In this document: piece by piece, positions 1-12,339 of the stretch
Layout of the letters: each line of letters opens with the position of its first letter
How positions within the stretch are numbered: position 1 is the first letter of the stretch
Source of the DNA: Atherinomorus stipes
Lineage: Eukaryota > Chordata > Actinopteri > Atheriniformes > Atherinidae
Reading direction: 5' to 3'
Assembly: GCA_023101725.1 (NCBI GenBank)
Contig: JALJCO010008621.1
Location: forward strand, 2,711,001 to 2,775,000
Length of the DNA stretch: 64,000 nt
Notes under the pieces: generated by a model
Databases searched by the model: none
Told to the model about the DNA's origin: nothing
The model's input: only the letters and a program-made list of their open reading frames with translations
Position numbers and translations under genes: made by a program

Positions 1-2560
1 CACTGTAGATGTTTCCTTAGCAGACCATCAATGTGCAAAACACATCTTCCTTATCAAGGCACTGCGTCAAGAAAAAGGAGATACCGTGTGTTAAAACAGC
101 CGCTTGCAACACTGCTGACTGCTCCCTTTAAAAACTCTTTATCATCAGAGCCCTCAGGAATGTACATTACTATGTGGCACATGCACACAAAGTGCTCAGA
201 TCTCTGCACAAATAAACCAGTTATACCCAAAGACAGGATATGGCCTCCAGGAGGGGGTACACGCCATTTCCTGCCCACCTCCGCACTCCTGCTGTCCCCT
301 TCAATAGTGTGTGTGTCATTGTGAGTGTGTTATGTGGCTGGTGCTTTCCTCCTAAACACAGAGGCTCTGTCCCACAGGGTCAGAGGCTATGGATGAACCA
401 TAAATGGACAGGAGGGTAAACAAATGAGATACTTTGTCGCAGAGGTTTTCAACCTTGTGTCAAACATGTTTTCATTGGATCTGAATTTTTGGGGAACAAC
501 AGCAAGGATGTTATATAGCCTACTCTTACTGAGCAAGAGAAATGAGGAGGTCTATTTGACTCTCTTTATTGTAAGTAAATTTCTTTAAAAGAAAGCAAAT
601 CTACTGGAGTTTATTAATGTTAATAAGTAGATGAGAGTAAAATGTCCATTATTATCCTGTTAATCTGTAAAAAAAAAAAAAAAACTGATTAAATGTAAAT
701 GACAAATTTGGTGGAAAGTTAATGAAAAAAAATCTGGACAAGTGTTGACACTGATGTTGAAAATGAGAATCCTCCCATGTATGATAAATAGGGCCATGCT
801 TGAATGGAAATGCAACCTTGAAAGACAACAGTTGTCGTTGAAGATACAGTAACTGTGAGGACGGGTATGCATAGAGAGATCATGGATTTGTACTCTCACC
901 TTTCTACTAATTCGCAATATCAGCTACACTGACAATAACCTAATCAAGAGATTTGAAGTTATCCTTTAAGCAAAGAGCTGTAAAAGCTCTTATGGAGTCA
1001 TGTTATCATCCTGGAATTATAAAAAAAAGGAAAACATCCAAGAGAGATTGAGAATAAATAATGGTAATTGGTTCATTGCTGTGAAAGACTTTGTTGGTAA
1101 ATAGTTGCAAAATTTTTGAAGAATGTCATTTTTCAACATAAAACCACAAAGAAGAGGACAATTGCATTATCAACATTAATCTGGAAAATCTTTAGTCCAC
1201 TCAAATTAAGCAAAGTTTATTTGTCCATCTTCAACTCCAAGTTAAAGCCCTGCCATGCAGGGTAGATCAACTGTATGAGGAGGTTTCCAAGCCTTCGGCC
1301 TTGTTTTCTTGCCTTTCTTCACTGTTGAATAGAGAGGCAGGAGCAGTTAATCCAATGAAAAAGAAAAGAGAAAAGCTACCATGCAAAGCAAATAAAACTT
1401 TATCTAGAAAGAAGGTGTTACCTTGGGCTGGTGAGAAAAAGAAAACTAGGTCTAAAATAAAAATAGACAGGAGTTGAAATTCAGCATTTTATGTGTAGTC
1501 ATACTATTCCCATTTAAATATAGGGTTTAAATGATTTTTAAATCACTGCACGTTATATCATGTTCTATCCTGTTACACGGTGACCTGTTTTGGAGATGGC
1601 CTCATCAGATTCACAGGTGCTCTGTGTCAGAGTGACCTCTGTGCTGATCAGCACACATCTCAGATTCTGTTGCTGCAGTGTCCTGCCATCTGTTGCAATG
1701 AGAATTTATCCAATTTGAATTGCACAATGCAAATGAAAAGGAAGCCAAGCTGTTTTCCTGCAGTGGATCTTTGAGAAAATGTGGTTTATGCCATGATCAA
1801 AGACATTATTTTATCTGCACGAAGCATTAACAGATGTATTTTTGCATTAGTGTTCTTGTCTGGTGTGATGTTAGATGGAGGTTAAAAATTTCTAAGAATA
1901 GTTTTAATATAGTATCTCCACTTCCCATTTCATATTTACCCAAGTGCAGATGAACAAATGTTGAAGCAGCAAATGTTTCAGTGGCGTGGCTTCAGCATTC
2001 AGAGCAAAGGGATTGTAACTTTAATCAGTTGTAATGCAAAGGTGACTTTACACACTTCATTTCACTGATTATCACACCTCCCCTCACCCAAACAGGATAG
2101 AGGTCGCTGAAGTGCTGGGATTGCTCAGAAGGGAATCATAACTTTATCTTAATGTTAATCAGTTAGATGGATGCTCTCTTGCACATGTTTCTGAAAACAA
2201 TTGTCAAGGGAACCAACATATTTGAGGAGTGAAGAGACCAGGATCTGGTGCAGAGCAGGGAGCGTCGGGGCGGACTGTGTATAAACCGCTCACAAGCAAA
2301 GCTGGGCAAAGGCCAGCAAGTTGTGACATGAGGAAAATAAGAGAGTTTGAACTGAAAGTTGAGGATGGAGGAGATATCCAGTCTGTACCAATTAGGTATA
2401 CAAGACTGGAGCATAATGGTAAATAATTTGAAGAAGGGAGAGGAGATACTGCGTTTTGCTTGTACCACTCGATGAGTGTTAACTTGGCAGCAGCTGAGAA
2501 GAGTTTTTCTCCTGAGTTTCATTCATTCCTCTCCTCTCTCACCCAGTGTTTGTGTCATTC
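1..2560. other. Non-coding stretch, no gene recognised
   Basis: AT-rich sequence with only short chance reading frames on both strands. An A18 run lies near 668-685. I see no splice-flanked exon with protein character, no RNA gene and no clear transposon end. It may be intergenic or part of a large intron of a gene lying outside the window. Confidence 0.5.
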
Positions 2561-2626
2561 TTTCTTTACCACAGGTTTTCAGGTATTTGCCTCCAGGGTG
2601 TTGCTGGTACTGCTGAGAGGTGCAAG

Positions 2627-2731
2627 ATGTGCACTTTTTTCCTCTTGTTGGGGCCTGTGTGGGCCCAGGGGGAGCAGCAACCAAAGGACCAGGACAGTCC
2701 TATTGTCTGGAAGCATTCCACTCAAGATACG
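2627..2731 (+). CDS. Candidate first coding exon with signal peptide (unidentified)
   Basis: The reading frame from the ATG at 2627 gives 35 codons in phase 0 and stops at a strong donor, G|GTAAGAAG (2731/2732). The N-terminus MCTFFLLLGPVWAQG has the form of a short signal peptide: a hydrophobic core followed by a small-residue cleavage site near residues 13-15. An acceptor-like pyrimidine stretch ending TACCACAG lies just upstream at about 2565-2574. I could not find following exons before GLOD4 begins at 12340, and I do not recognise the protein, so this may be a chance combination. Confidence 0.2.
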
Positions 2732-3599
2732 GTAAGAAGCAAGGGAGGACACAGCCTTTGAGCGGGGATCTAGAGTTTGTGTTGTAAGAGCACAGATTGC
2801 CCCCCCTCCTCCTCCCCCCACCGGCCTGTCCCATCCTATCCTGTCCCTGGAGGAGCTGCAGGGCAAGCAAATGCACCTGCCTGAAATCCACACCCCGGGG
2901 CCAGACGCATATCTCCCCCATCTCCACGGCTTCATAGAACCACTGCATGTGCCACACACACTGGTATCCATTTACATTCTTAACAGGGAATGTCGTATAC
3001 CTCAGGAAACTTTATGTTAACTTAATTCAGGTTTTTTCTTTTTCTTAAGAAATCCTTCCAGATGTATTCAGAAGCATTTGGAGCTGTCAGATAGTAAAAC
3101 ATGTTTTGTGGAACATCTAAAATCTATGAAAAAGTAAAAGGGAATGCTGTAACATGTTTCTGGCTAAAAGGACCTGAATATACTATGGTCATTTGCAAAA
3201 AAAAAAAAAAAAAAAAAGGCTGGAGACTACAAGGTAAAAAATACAAAAAAACCACTCTGAGTTTTGAGAAAGAAGGTGTGAGATCTCTGTCGTAAGCTCA
3301 TCTCTGCTGGAATCTATATAAGCTGTTGGTGGTCATCAGAGAATAAGAGGGCAGCATTTCTGGATCTGCTGCCTCAATAAATAAATTGTTGCTTTGTGAA
3401 ATTATTAGAGGCAGAAAGACGACTTTGTGAACTGAGTTTATATATTTTATTCTTTTATGTGATAAAATAAAGCAGGAGAAACTATAGCAAAAGAAAGAAA
3501 GACAGCAAATTGTGCAGGTGAGACTGAATTAATGGTTGCGGGCAAATACAAAAACTGCTTTCTTCACACTGATGAAAAACTAAATAGGATCAATCTTTC

Positions 3600-4010
3600 A
3601 GTATCTTGTAGAACCTTTAGGAGGAATAATTTTCTATGTGAATGAATAATCAGTCTCTCACATTGTTGCAGAGGAACTTTGGCTTATTCTTTGCTTCAGT
3701 TCTCAAGAGGCCTCACCCCAGCATTTTGTTCAAGTAGAGGTCTGGGTTTTGACTGGGCCATTGCAACTCTTTGATTCTTTTCTTTTTCAGCCATTTTTCT
3801 AGAATTGTTGCATGGCCCAGTTTTGGACAAACTGTAGCTGTCAGACAGATGGCCTCACAGGTAAAACTAGAGTACTTTGGTAAATAGGGAGTTCATGGTG
3901 CACGTGTGTTAGATGCAAAAAGCCCGAATCATCACTCCTCCACCACTGTGCTTGACAATTAGTATGAAGCATTTGTGCTAATATGTTGTGTTTAAAATGT
4001 CAAACCTTTG
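3600..4010 (-). pseudogene. Tc1/mariner transposase relic
   Basis: Read on the minus strand, this stretch resembles the C-terminal catalytic half of fish Tc1-like transposases. A segment corresponding to a lysine-rich KKKRIK block is followed by a WP-x-QN-PD block (minus strand of about 3740-3790), and an upstream KH-GGGVM-type block lies near 3930-3960. The frame is interrupted by stops and small indels throughout, so it is an old dead fragment. No terminal inverted repeats were located. Confidence 0.65.
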
Positions 4011-7000
4011 GAGCAACATGATTTAAACAATAAAAGTTTATTTAGCAGTGATGATTTTATTAAGCAAGTGTAGCTGAGAGTTTTCAGTAGCACATTTTCT
4101 TTAATCCATATTTGTATATGCATTTCACTTCTGAATCTGAGAATATGGTTGATGGCTTGATAATTTAATAAAATAATCTGTTAACATTATTATATTTTTC
4201 TATTGGTAATGATGTCTGGGTAAGCTGGAGGATTAGAGCTGAAAGTACAACCACTCAAGAATTCAGAAACTACAAAGCAGCAGGGCTCACCTCCTCTAAC
4301 AGAACTAATATCAGTCACATACAGATATCTTCGACTAGTTGACCTCCTGTCTTTTGGTAACACATGCTTTTTTCATAGTAATTAAATCTCATCGTAAAGC
4401 CTTGTGCCGCTTGTCTGCTGCTCTGGTTTACGCGCCCTCTCATCTCTCACATTGTGATCACTTTACTCTGCGACAAAGCTGAACTCTGTTTTCTTTGGCG
4501 AAACGAGAATCATTCTTGGCTTGCTTTCTTCCAGATTCACTGAGAGGGTGGATGGTCTAATGTTGCATGTAAGAACACATGGTCAGACCGATGTGCAAGA
4601 GTGTGTATGAGTGTGTAACTGGACCCTCTTGTGCAACTGGGGACAGGTGTGTCACCACCTGACCACACCCCCAGTTCACACGGCACCTCCTGTCCTTAAC
4701 ACCTGTCCCCCGTCTGTGAAAAGACCTGTGCACCTCTCTTTTTTCTGCACACTAACAGACAGGCTGAAGTTTATCTGAGAGGAGGAGGGCAGGTTGCTGG
4801 GCTGTGACAGTGTGTGTGTGTGTGTTAGGGGGGTGCCACCGGTTTGTCTTGAGAATTGATGCAGCTGTCCCTCTGAAACCAGAACTCCATCGAAGGATCC
4901 AGCTCTGTCCACTCAATGACATCGCTGCAAGCTGTCGGAAAGCTGCTCCAGACCTCTGTGTCCCTGCAAACAACAGATGGGAGTGAATCAGAACATATCT
5001 TCTGTCTATATGTCCAGCAAAACACAAGAACATTTTGTTTCAAGTCTTTGACCATCACTTCCTTTTATAATGAGGATTCCATTTAAATTTGATGCTAAGA
5101 TGTGAGGATGCAGTGACATCACTAAATGTCAGTCCACATGCTGCCACATAATACATCCTGTAATAAGTGAATTGCTTAATCATGACCAAGTGTAATTATT
5201 TTTCCTTTATTTAACCATTTATCCAAAATAGTTACAAGATAAAAACTCAAGATACTTTAAAACTCTTCACCTGAAGGATGTTGCAGCTCTTACTTTCTTG
5301 ATTTAGTTTTACACATTTATCAAGAATTAAAAAGTTGTGTCACATCTGTCATGATGTGAAGAATGCCAAGTTGACCAAGGGTATGGAGCGACAGTTTTTA
5401 TTTCCACAAAACAATTACAAAATGCCAAAAATGACCAAATGAATAAGGAAAAATATTTTAACTTGTGATTTTTACTCAGTGATAATTACTTAAGATTTAG
5501 TGAACCAATAAAACATAGTTCATAAAAATGATCATCAGTCTTGTAAAATAGAAAAAAATATTTTTATTGTTGTATTTTTTTTGTGTGTGTTTATCTATGT
5601 GCAAGAGAGAGTCAGAGCGAAAGGGAGGGATAGGTCAAAGCAGCCTGAAGGCCATTGTAAATTCCTTGCTGGCTAAACCAAAGACATTCTTCGCTGCTGT
5701 TTTTCTTTCTAATCTCTATGCTCAGATTACCAGCTAGAGGGCCTGAACAGATGAGAGGAGAACAGGGTGGCATGCATGTGCACACATGTGCCAAAACATG
5801 CACCAGCCCACACGTGAGTCACATTTACAGTTAAATGACAAACGCTAAGTCACTTCACCGGCTGCGGCACACTACTGGAAGATATCAGATAAATCCAACA
5901 CATATCTGCAAGATAAAGCTGAATTTGTGAAAGACAAACAAAATGAAAACTCACCAACATACTGAAATCATTACCCAAGATTGTGTGCTTTTAAAACCCA
6001 AAGAAAACATCACCCCTGTGGAGAATGCTGAGAGGATTCCCACATGACAGCCCCCTAGTGCCACCCAAAAAACACAAAATGCAGTATTTAGAATTAGAAA
6101 CTTCCCAGAAAGCTATTCCAGATGTGCCAAAAAAACATTCAAGCAGAATAATGCTACTTGTAGGATTACCTGTGATCAGATTTGATCACAAATATATTCT
6201 AAAAAAAAAGATCATTTCTTTGAATCCTACACTATTTCTGCAGCAGAGCTTATAAAGTAGAGAAAGTAAACAGTTTTGTTCTGAAAAATATCACATTAGA
6301 CGACAACATTTTTAGAACTCTGCAAATGAAATTAATTTTCTTATTTCATATCCTGAAAGTGAATCTTAAAAAAAAAGCACGGAGTATGCTTGCATCTGGG
6401 CTAAACAAAATGAATAATATTAATTCTATAACTTCAGAAATTTAATGTGCTTTGCAGTTTTGTGGGGGAAAAGAGTGTATGTTGGCACTGGGTAAAATTA
6501 AACCAATACACTCATTCAAATGAAGTTATAGAACCTTATTATTGATATAGTTATGGAGAAATAACCTTTTTCTGGTCTGAATAAACTAATGTAACGTGTC
6601 ATGCAAATAGTTAATGAGTTAGTAGGGGCTTTGCTCATCTTTTATACATGCTGAATAGTTCATTATTTTTCTCTACAAGTTGGTCAGCGGCAGTCTAGTT
6701 CTTAGAGATGTTTTGTGGTTTTAAGCTTCCATTGAGTTTCATAGAGTATTGCTCAACCACCCCCCACCCCCCAAAAGAAAAAATAATCTCAGTTTATGGT
6801 CAAAAAAGTCAACAGAGAATTCATTTAGTGAGACAGCTGGGCTTTTGATGTCTCCATTGTTCGTTTAATAAAAATCTTTTAGCATGTTCCTTTATCTTTT
6901 GGTTTTCTGAACTTTCTATTAAGAATAGGAACAAACTGAACAACAGTCAGGATGTGCTGAAAGATTGCATTTTTACAGAGTGATATGACTTCACCCTGGG

Positions 7001-7049
7001 AGACCAAAAACAGTATGCCATCATCAACCAACCTTTTCACGTAATGACA
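4011..7049. other. Non-coding stretch, one weak exon candidate
   Basis: Mostly AT-rich sequence with a short GT run at 4809-4824. On the minus strand at about 4850-4977 a frame of roughly 40 codons follows a good acceptor (TTGTTTGCAG) and ends at a weak donor (CCG|GTGGCA). I do not recognise its translation. Nothing else here looks coding. Confidence 0.4.
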
Positions 7050-7412
7050 GATGAGTTTGCAATGATGCCTTTAAGTGTACAAATCATTTCTCCAAGTTAT
7101 TTATTCCTGCAACCATCAGGCTACTGAATTCTGAGGTAGTCCTTTCATCAAATAATATTTTAACATGGACTTTCAGCCTTCCATCATTCTTGATTTAATT
7201 TATCATCAATTCACTGGTGATTATTTATGGTTTTATTTCCCTCAAACTGTGTTCTTATGATCTTTTGTTTGTGGAGCTGCTGGTGCTGATGTAGACCATT
7301 GTTTCTCTGACTTTAAAAAAAAAAAAATATATAAATGTTTTGTTGATGTGGATTTGCTGCAGATGAATTTTCTTTTGAGATTAATAAAGTTTCCAGAATC
7401 TGAATCTGAATA
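7050..7412 (+). repeat. 3' end of a non-LTR retrotransposon (LINE tail)
   Basis: The phrase around 7110-7135 (CCTGCAACCATCAGGCTACT) is typical of the C-terminal coding end of fish LINE copies. It is followed by a non-coding stretch ending GAGATTAATAAAGTTTCCAG with a short GAATCT repeat at 7394-7412. Such AATAAAG ends plus a microsatellite-like tail are characteristic of 5'-truncated fish LINEs. The clade cannot be settled from this piece. Confidence 0.55.
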
Positions 7413-7414
7413 AA

Positions 7415-7790
7415 AATCACTCGCAGCCTTAGCACTGCAGCCTCACAGTAAGAAGGTCGCTAGTTCAAGTCCCAGCTGGGGAGGGGGTTCGAACAATTCC
7501 AACAGTGGCCTTCCAGTGTGGAATTTGCATGTTCCCCCCCGTGTGTGCGTGGGTTCTCTCAGAGTACTCCAGCTTCCTCCAAAGACATGCATGTTAGCTT
7601 AATTGGTTACTCTAAATTGCCCCTAGGAATGAATGTATGCGTGAATGGTTGTCTGTGTCGGCCCTGCAACAGACTGGTGACCTGTCCTGGGTGTGCCCTG
7701 CCTCTCGCCTGATGATAGCTAGGTTAGGCTCCAGAAACCCCTGCAACCCTGAATTGGATAAGCGGTACAGAAAATGAATAATTACTTTAA
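7415..7790 (+). repeat. tRNA-derived SINE-like repeat
   Basis: The 5' part resembles a tRNA-like head: an A-box-like segment around 7430-7455 and a B-box-like TAGTTCAAGTCCC at 7461-7473. The body contains phrases found in a very common teleost repeat: GGAATTTGCATGTTC (about 7520), TGGTTACTCTAAATTGCCCC (about 7605), GACCTGTCCTGGGTGTGCCC (about 7680) and GGATAAGCGGTACAGAAAATG at the 3' end. The orientation is plus. Its proximity to the preceding LINE tail could reflect shared 3' recognition or chance. Confidence 0.6.
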
Positions 7791-10700
7791 ATTTCAGCAT
7801 TACAAAGCCTCAAATTGGTTTTAAAAACACTTGCTTATGGTCTTTACAGCAAAGATTTGTTAGAAATTCACATGAATACATAGACATCAAACTAAAGAAA
7901 GAGCTCCATATTTAAAAAGCAGCACTAAACATTTATTTAACAGTTATGTATTTTTCACTTATAGATTTAGGCATCTTCATATCATAGCTTTTTCTTTCCA
8001 ACATCAGGTCAGTAAATAGTGCAACTGTGAAGGAAAACAAAACGTTTAAGGTAGAAAAGAAAGCTCTCTTGAGACAGGCTGGATTTACAGCTGAATGGTG
8101 GCTAAAATTAAAGCACTTTCTCCAAATAATTCAGGCATATAGGAAAAAGTCATAGTAGTTGGAATGATAAAAAACCCCAAAACTAATGTGCATTTCATCT
8201 AACCTCTTGAATGGCATTAAATAAGCATAAAGAAGTTGATAAGTTTCATCAATAAGCCCAATGTGACGGAAGATTATTGATTTTTCAATCACAAATTAAT
8301 GTGGAAATCCAGATTGGTATGATAGCTTTCAGTGGACAGTGACGCTTGTCTATGAGGTAATGAATGTAAAGTAAACTTTCTTCTCTCTATACTCACACAC
8401 ACCTACTAACACAGATCCCTGACAGCTGGGTAAATCTTGACCTCCTATTGTGGGAACAGACAGGGGGTTTGGGGCTTACTGCTGGCCCAGTAAGGTGTGC
8501 CACCAGGGGGCAGAGACCATTAGACCCCTCTGGAGTCATCAGCCAGACATGAATCAAATCACTGGAGATTTTAGGGTCTCTGTTTCTATTGTAAGAAACC
8601 TGCATCATTCAGCTGTGAGCAGATGAGACAGATGGAATGTAACAGGATGTTTTTATGTAGTTTTTCTCCAAAAGCAACCTTTTAATTGACATAAAAGAAG
8701 CTTTTTCACTCTCCAACAAACTTTGTTTTGCTTCCTCTCTATGTTTGATCTGACCCAATACAAGACCCTCAACTAATCAACCCAGAGGTAACACCTGATA
8801 TTCAGGGAAGAAGAGGGGTGTGAAAGCAAAGCAGACAAATATACAAGTATCTTTAAATCAGACCCCTGTGGTTCAGACGGAGCTCAAGCTTGGTTGATGA
8901 GCCAGCATGAGTCCTCACACTTCAACAGGTGTGGAGAGGAGAAAAAAAAAAGGAAAGAGGGTTAATGATGAAAAGAAAAGAAGAAAGAAAAGCACCTGTT
9001 TCAGCCTTCCTTTGCACGCTGGGACTCGCTCTGCCCTGCCCTAAACAACACATTCATGTCTCAGTGCCTGCTCAACTATGTGAAGGAGTGCAGGGGTCAG
9101 TTTTCAGGGGTTACTCAGACACAGAATTGGGAGAATAGCTGAGAAAGAGTAATTATTGTCAGAAATTGTTGATAATCAAGGCAGTGAATCACAATCGACT
9201 ATGGGTAATTTGCTTCATCATTAATCATTGAATTATTTTACAACTTTTTATTGCACCATGATGTATACAGTATACAACTGACTGATATGACAGACTTCAA
9301 AGTTGTGCTTAGAGTATCATTTTTCATTCATGCTTTATGAACATGGATGAACAAATTCACCATGAGAAGCAGGTGCTGGTTTAAGCGCTTCATAGTTCTG
9401 TGGAACCAAACATTCACAGTAAGGTCATCTGATCCAACCAAGGCAAAGGAACAGCAGTAAGGTACATCAGAGCTCTGGAGGGATCTGCCACCTCAAATCT
9501 TACTGTGCAACACACATAATACCAGCATGTACTCAGAGCTCACTGGAGGCTCATTAACCTCCTGGTGGGGGGGTGTATAGAGGGGGGTCAGGGGCATCAA
9601 AGTGGCTGGATCACTGCAGACTCACCCAGCAATCCTACCATGGGGGTCTGGAGCCGCAGCGTCTCACCCCCTAATGAGAGGCCATGACATGCACACATCC
9701 ACACACAGTTTGACCCCTCAGGACCAGCTGGAAAAGAGAGTCTGACATGCCTGTCCCTACCCTCCCTCCCCACCTCCCCTTCATCTGCACCTCCTCCATT
9801 CCTCTCCCAAACTCCACACATTCCAGCTACAGTGCAGGATCTCAGAGTCAACACTGGCCTTCCTATGTAGAGGGAGATGGAGAAATACACTTAGGAACAC
9901 ACTAAACAATTTGATGCAGAGACGTGACACAATGTCACCACTGAGCTGTCTGCCAGCTTAATTTAAAAAAAAAAAAATCACTGTTTGATCTCAACATCAG
10001 CAATTTTGTATGACTTTAAAGGTAAATGACATATTTAAATACAGCCCACCCACCCAGAACTCAGCAAGGAAATGATTGCATGCATTTTTTTAGGTCTTTG
10101 AATCTTGTAGTGAAGAAAAGAGAAGCAGGGAGCTGAAATTCCCATGACTTCACCACCAAAATGATTTCACTTTTGCTCTTGTGAGACATCAACAGGAGTG
10201 GGCTAGAAAAGACCCCACCAATTTATCAATCAGCACTGACTGCAAACACACTAAGAGGCATGTGGGAGTGGGCAGGGTGTGAGTCAGGCCAGAGAAAGGC
10301 AAGGGAGGGAAAGGGGGCTTTGGATTAGCTTTCTGCCAGAGAGGCAAGTGCACCACCAGCAGCAGCAGCAGGGTGAAGGAGGGGTGCGAGGTCAAAGGAA
10401 GAGGCACCTTGCAACAGCTGGTCTCAATTATCCATGGAGGCACTGCTGAGTGTACAGGAGCATGTGTCTATGCAAGTGTGGGTGTGTGTATAGGGAGTTA
10501 GGAGGGGGGTTTCTGAGACCACTGGCGCCAGGAGGGGCGCAACAGGTCAGGAGGATGAAGATTATAAAAATACTAGCAGGCAGTTGGCCTTGGTCCTGCT
10601 GGTGCACAGTGCAAGTGTGTGGTGGATGTGGTTTGCCTGCTACAGTGCCACAGGATGTGGAGGTGCTTGTGAGTGCATGTGTGTGCGCGTGTGTGTCCAC

Positions 10701-11415
10701 CAGTGTCCACCATAGGCCAGGGTAGCTTCTTTCCTTAAACACAATACCTGAACATTTTGAGTGAATATTCGGTGCATTATTAGGCTGGTAATTAAGATTG
10801 ATGGGTGTTATTGATTAAAACAAAGAAACAAACAAGCAAAAAAACTTAGAGGTTATATAAAGGTTTTACTAATAAGTCACACTTTTACAAGTACTCAGAA
10901 ACAAATATAAAAAAAACAACAATTTTCCTTAACTTCTACAGTGCCTCAGCAAGAGGACACATATTTGACACACAAGTCTATGATGCCCTCTGGTGTCAAA
11001 CAAGGGCAGTAGGACACAGCTCACAAGTTTAACTAAGGTTAAACTTTGCATGTAGTTGATTCACTTTTTTTCCAGACTACAAGAACCATTTCAAGGCTGA
11101 CAGCCAAGCTGGGTTGTATTAACTATATTGTATTGAACCGTTCAGTACAGGTACCGAACCATGACCACATTGTATTGAATATCGAACAATACAGAATTTT
11201 TCACTTGTTTTATAAACTTGTCTTCTGATGATAAGCTCTGTGTTGAAAACTTAGTGGATCTGCATTCAACAAATCATTCAACTACATTCAGATCTGGTGT
11301 TTGGAATGTCTTCATGATAAGTATGACCCTGATGGTAAGCCATTGTGGACAAAAGCACAATAGCTAAAAAAAGAAAGGCATGAAAAAAATTTTGTATCGA
11401 AAAAAAATGAAAAAA
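7791..11415. other. Non-coding stretch, no gene recognised
   Basis: Contains purine- and pyrimidine-rich patches (about 8930-8990 and 9745-9815), a G-rich patch near 9560-9590 and a short AGC run near 10360. Small frames on both strands have no splice context or recognisable protein content. No transposon ends were identified. Confidence 0.4.
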
Positions 11416-11431
11416 TATAAAAATATATATA

Positions 11432-11506
<75 letters not shown>

Positions 11507-11525
11507 TGAATGAATGAATGAATGA
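11416..11525. repeat. (AT)n microsatellite followed by (TGAA)n
   Basis: A nearly uninterrupted alternating AT tract runs from about 11420 to 11503, with one TT interruption near 11439. It is followed by six or so TGAA-like tetranucleotide repeats to about 11525. It lies about 0.8 kb upstream of GLOD4. Minus-strand frames through it are an artefact of the repeat. Confidence 0.95.
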
Positions 11526-11899
11526 ACGTATATAAACTCAAAGGCTAAACTGCTCAGGCTAAATGAGATCCTGATTTAGGAGGAGATATATATTTATGCC
11601 TGAATGAGGGTTATAGTGAATTTATTTAATCTTATATCCCTTATCTCATAGGAGTGTTACAATTAGATGCAATGACAACTAGACTTCCTATTCTACAAAA
11701 TATGATTGTAATGACTTCATGAAAGAATTTGGTTAAAAAAAGGAGTAAAAACTAAATATCAATTCAGTCTCTTTAAAATAATTTAAATGCCCCCACAGTG
11801 ACTAAAAAAACCAAAAACAAAACACTAATGTATTCTGTCTGAGGATGAAGTCTTTCTGACAAATGAAGCAAAATGTCCATTTTAGAAAATAATAATATT

Positions 11900-12339
11900 A
11901 AAGAAAACGGTTAATTTTGTACCTCTTAGTCGTTGTTTGATGAGTCTTTAGTATGATTTTAAAAAAAAAATTTCTCTTATTTTCTGTGGCTTTCAACACA
12001 CTTATTAGCTCTTAATAGTCAACAACAACGAATCGTATGGTGTTTTCTTTGTGTCAATTGTGGCACGAGTAATAACATCTCCACGCGCGTATATATCTCT
12101 CACACATTTCAGATTTATCTTCACGCGCAAGAATCACAGCAAATGAGAAAACAAGCCGCATAACAAAAAAAAGGCAATAAATTGAGATTGAAGTTGCAGT
12201 GGACAAGTAAAACCAGGAGGGGGCGGTAACGCTACTAAACGCTTTCAGCCGTAAAAGAAGAGGACAGAGAAATCGATCTAGGAGGCTCAATCGCATCCCC
12301 ACGGAAGTCAATTCATCCAAGTCATCTGACATAATAAAC
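11900..12339 (+). promoter_or_regulatory. Presumed GLOD4 promoter and 5' UTR region
   Basis: This interval directly precedes the GLOD4 start codon. It is richer in CG dinucleotides than its surroundings and contains a GC-box-like GGGGGCGG at about 12219-12226. No TATA box is obvious. The transcription start cannot be placed from sequence alone. Confidence 0.35.

Noticed and set aside
10428..10742. Overlapping 90-100 codon frames on both strands
   Set aside because: Low-complexity GT/CA-rich sequence keeps both strands open; no splice context or family resemblance.
11278..11541. Minus-strand 87-codon frame rich in Ile-Tyr
   Set aside because: It is the translation of the (AT)n microsatellite, not a gene.
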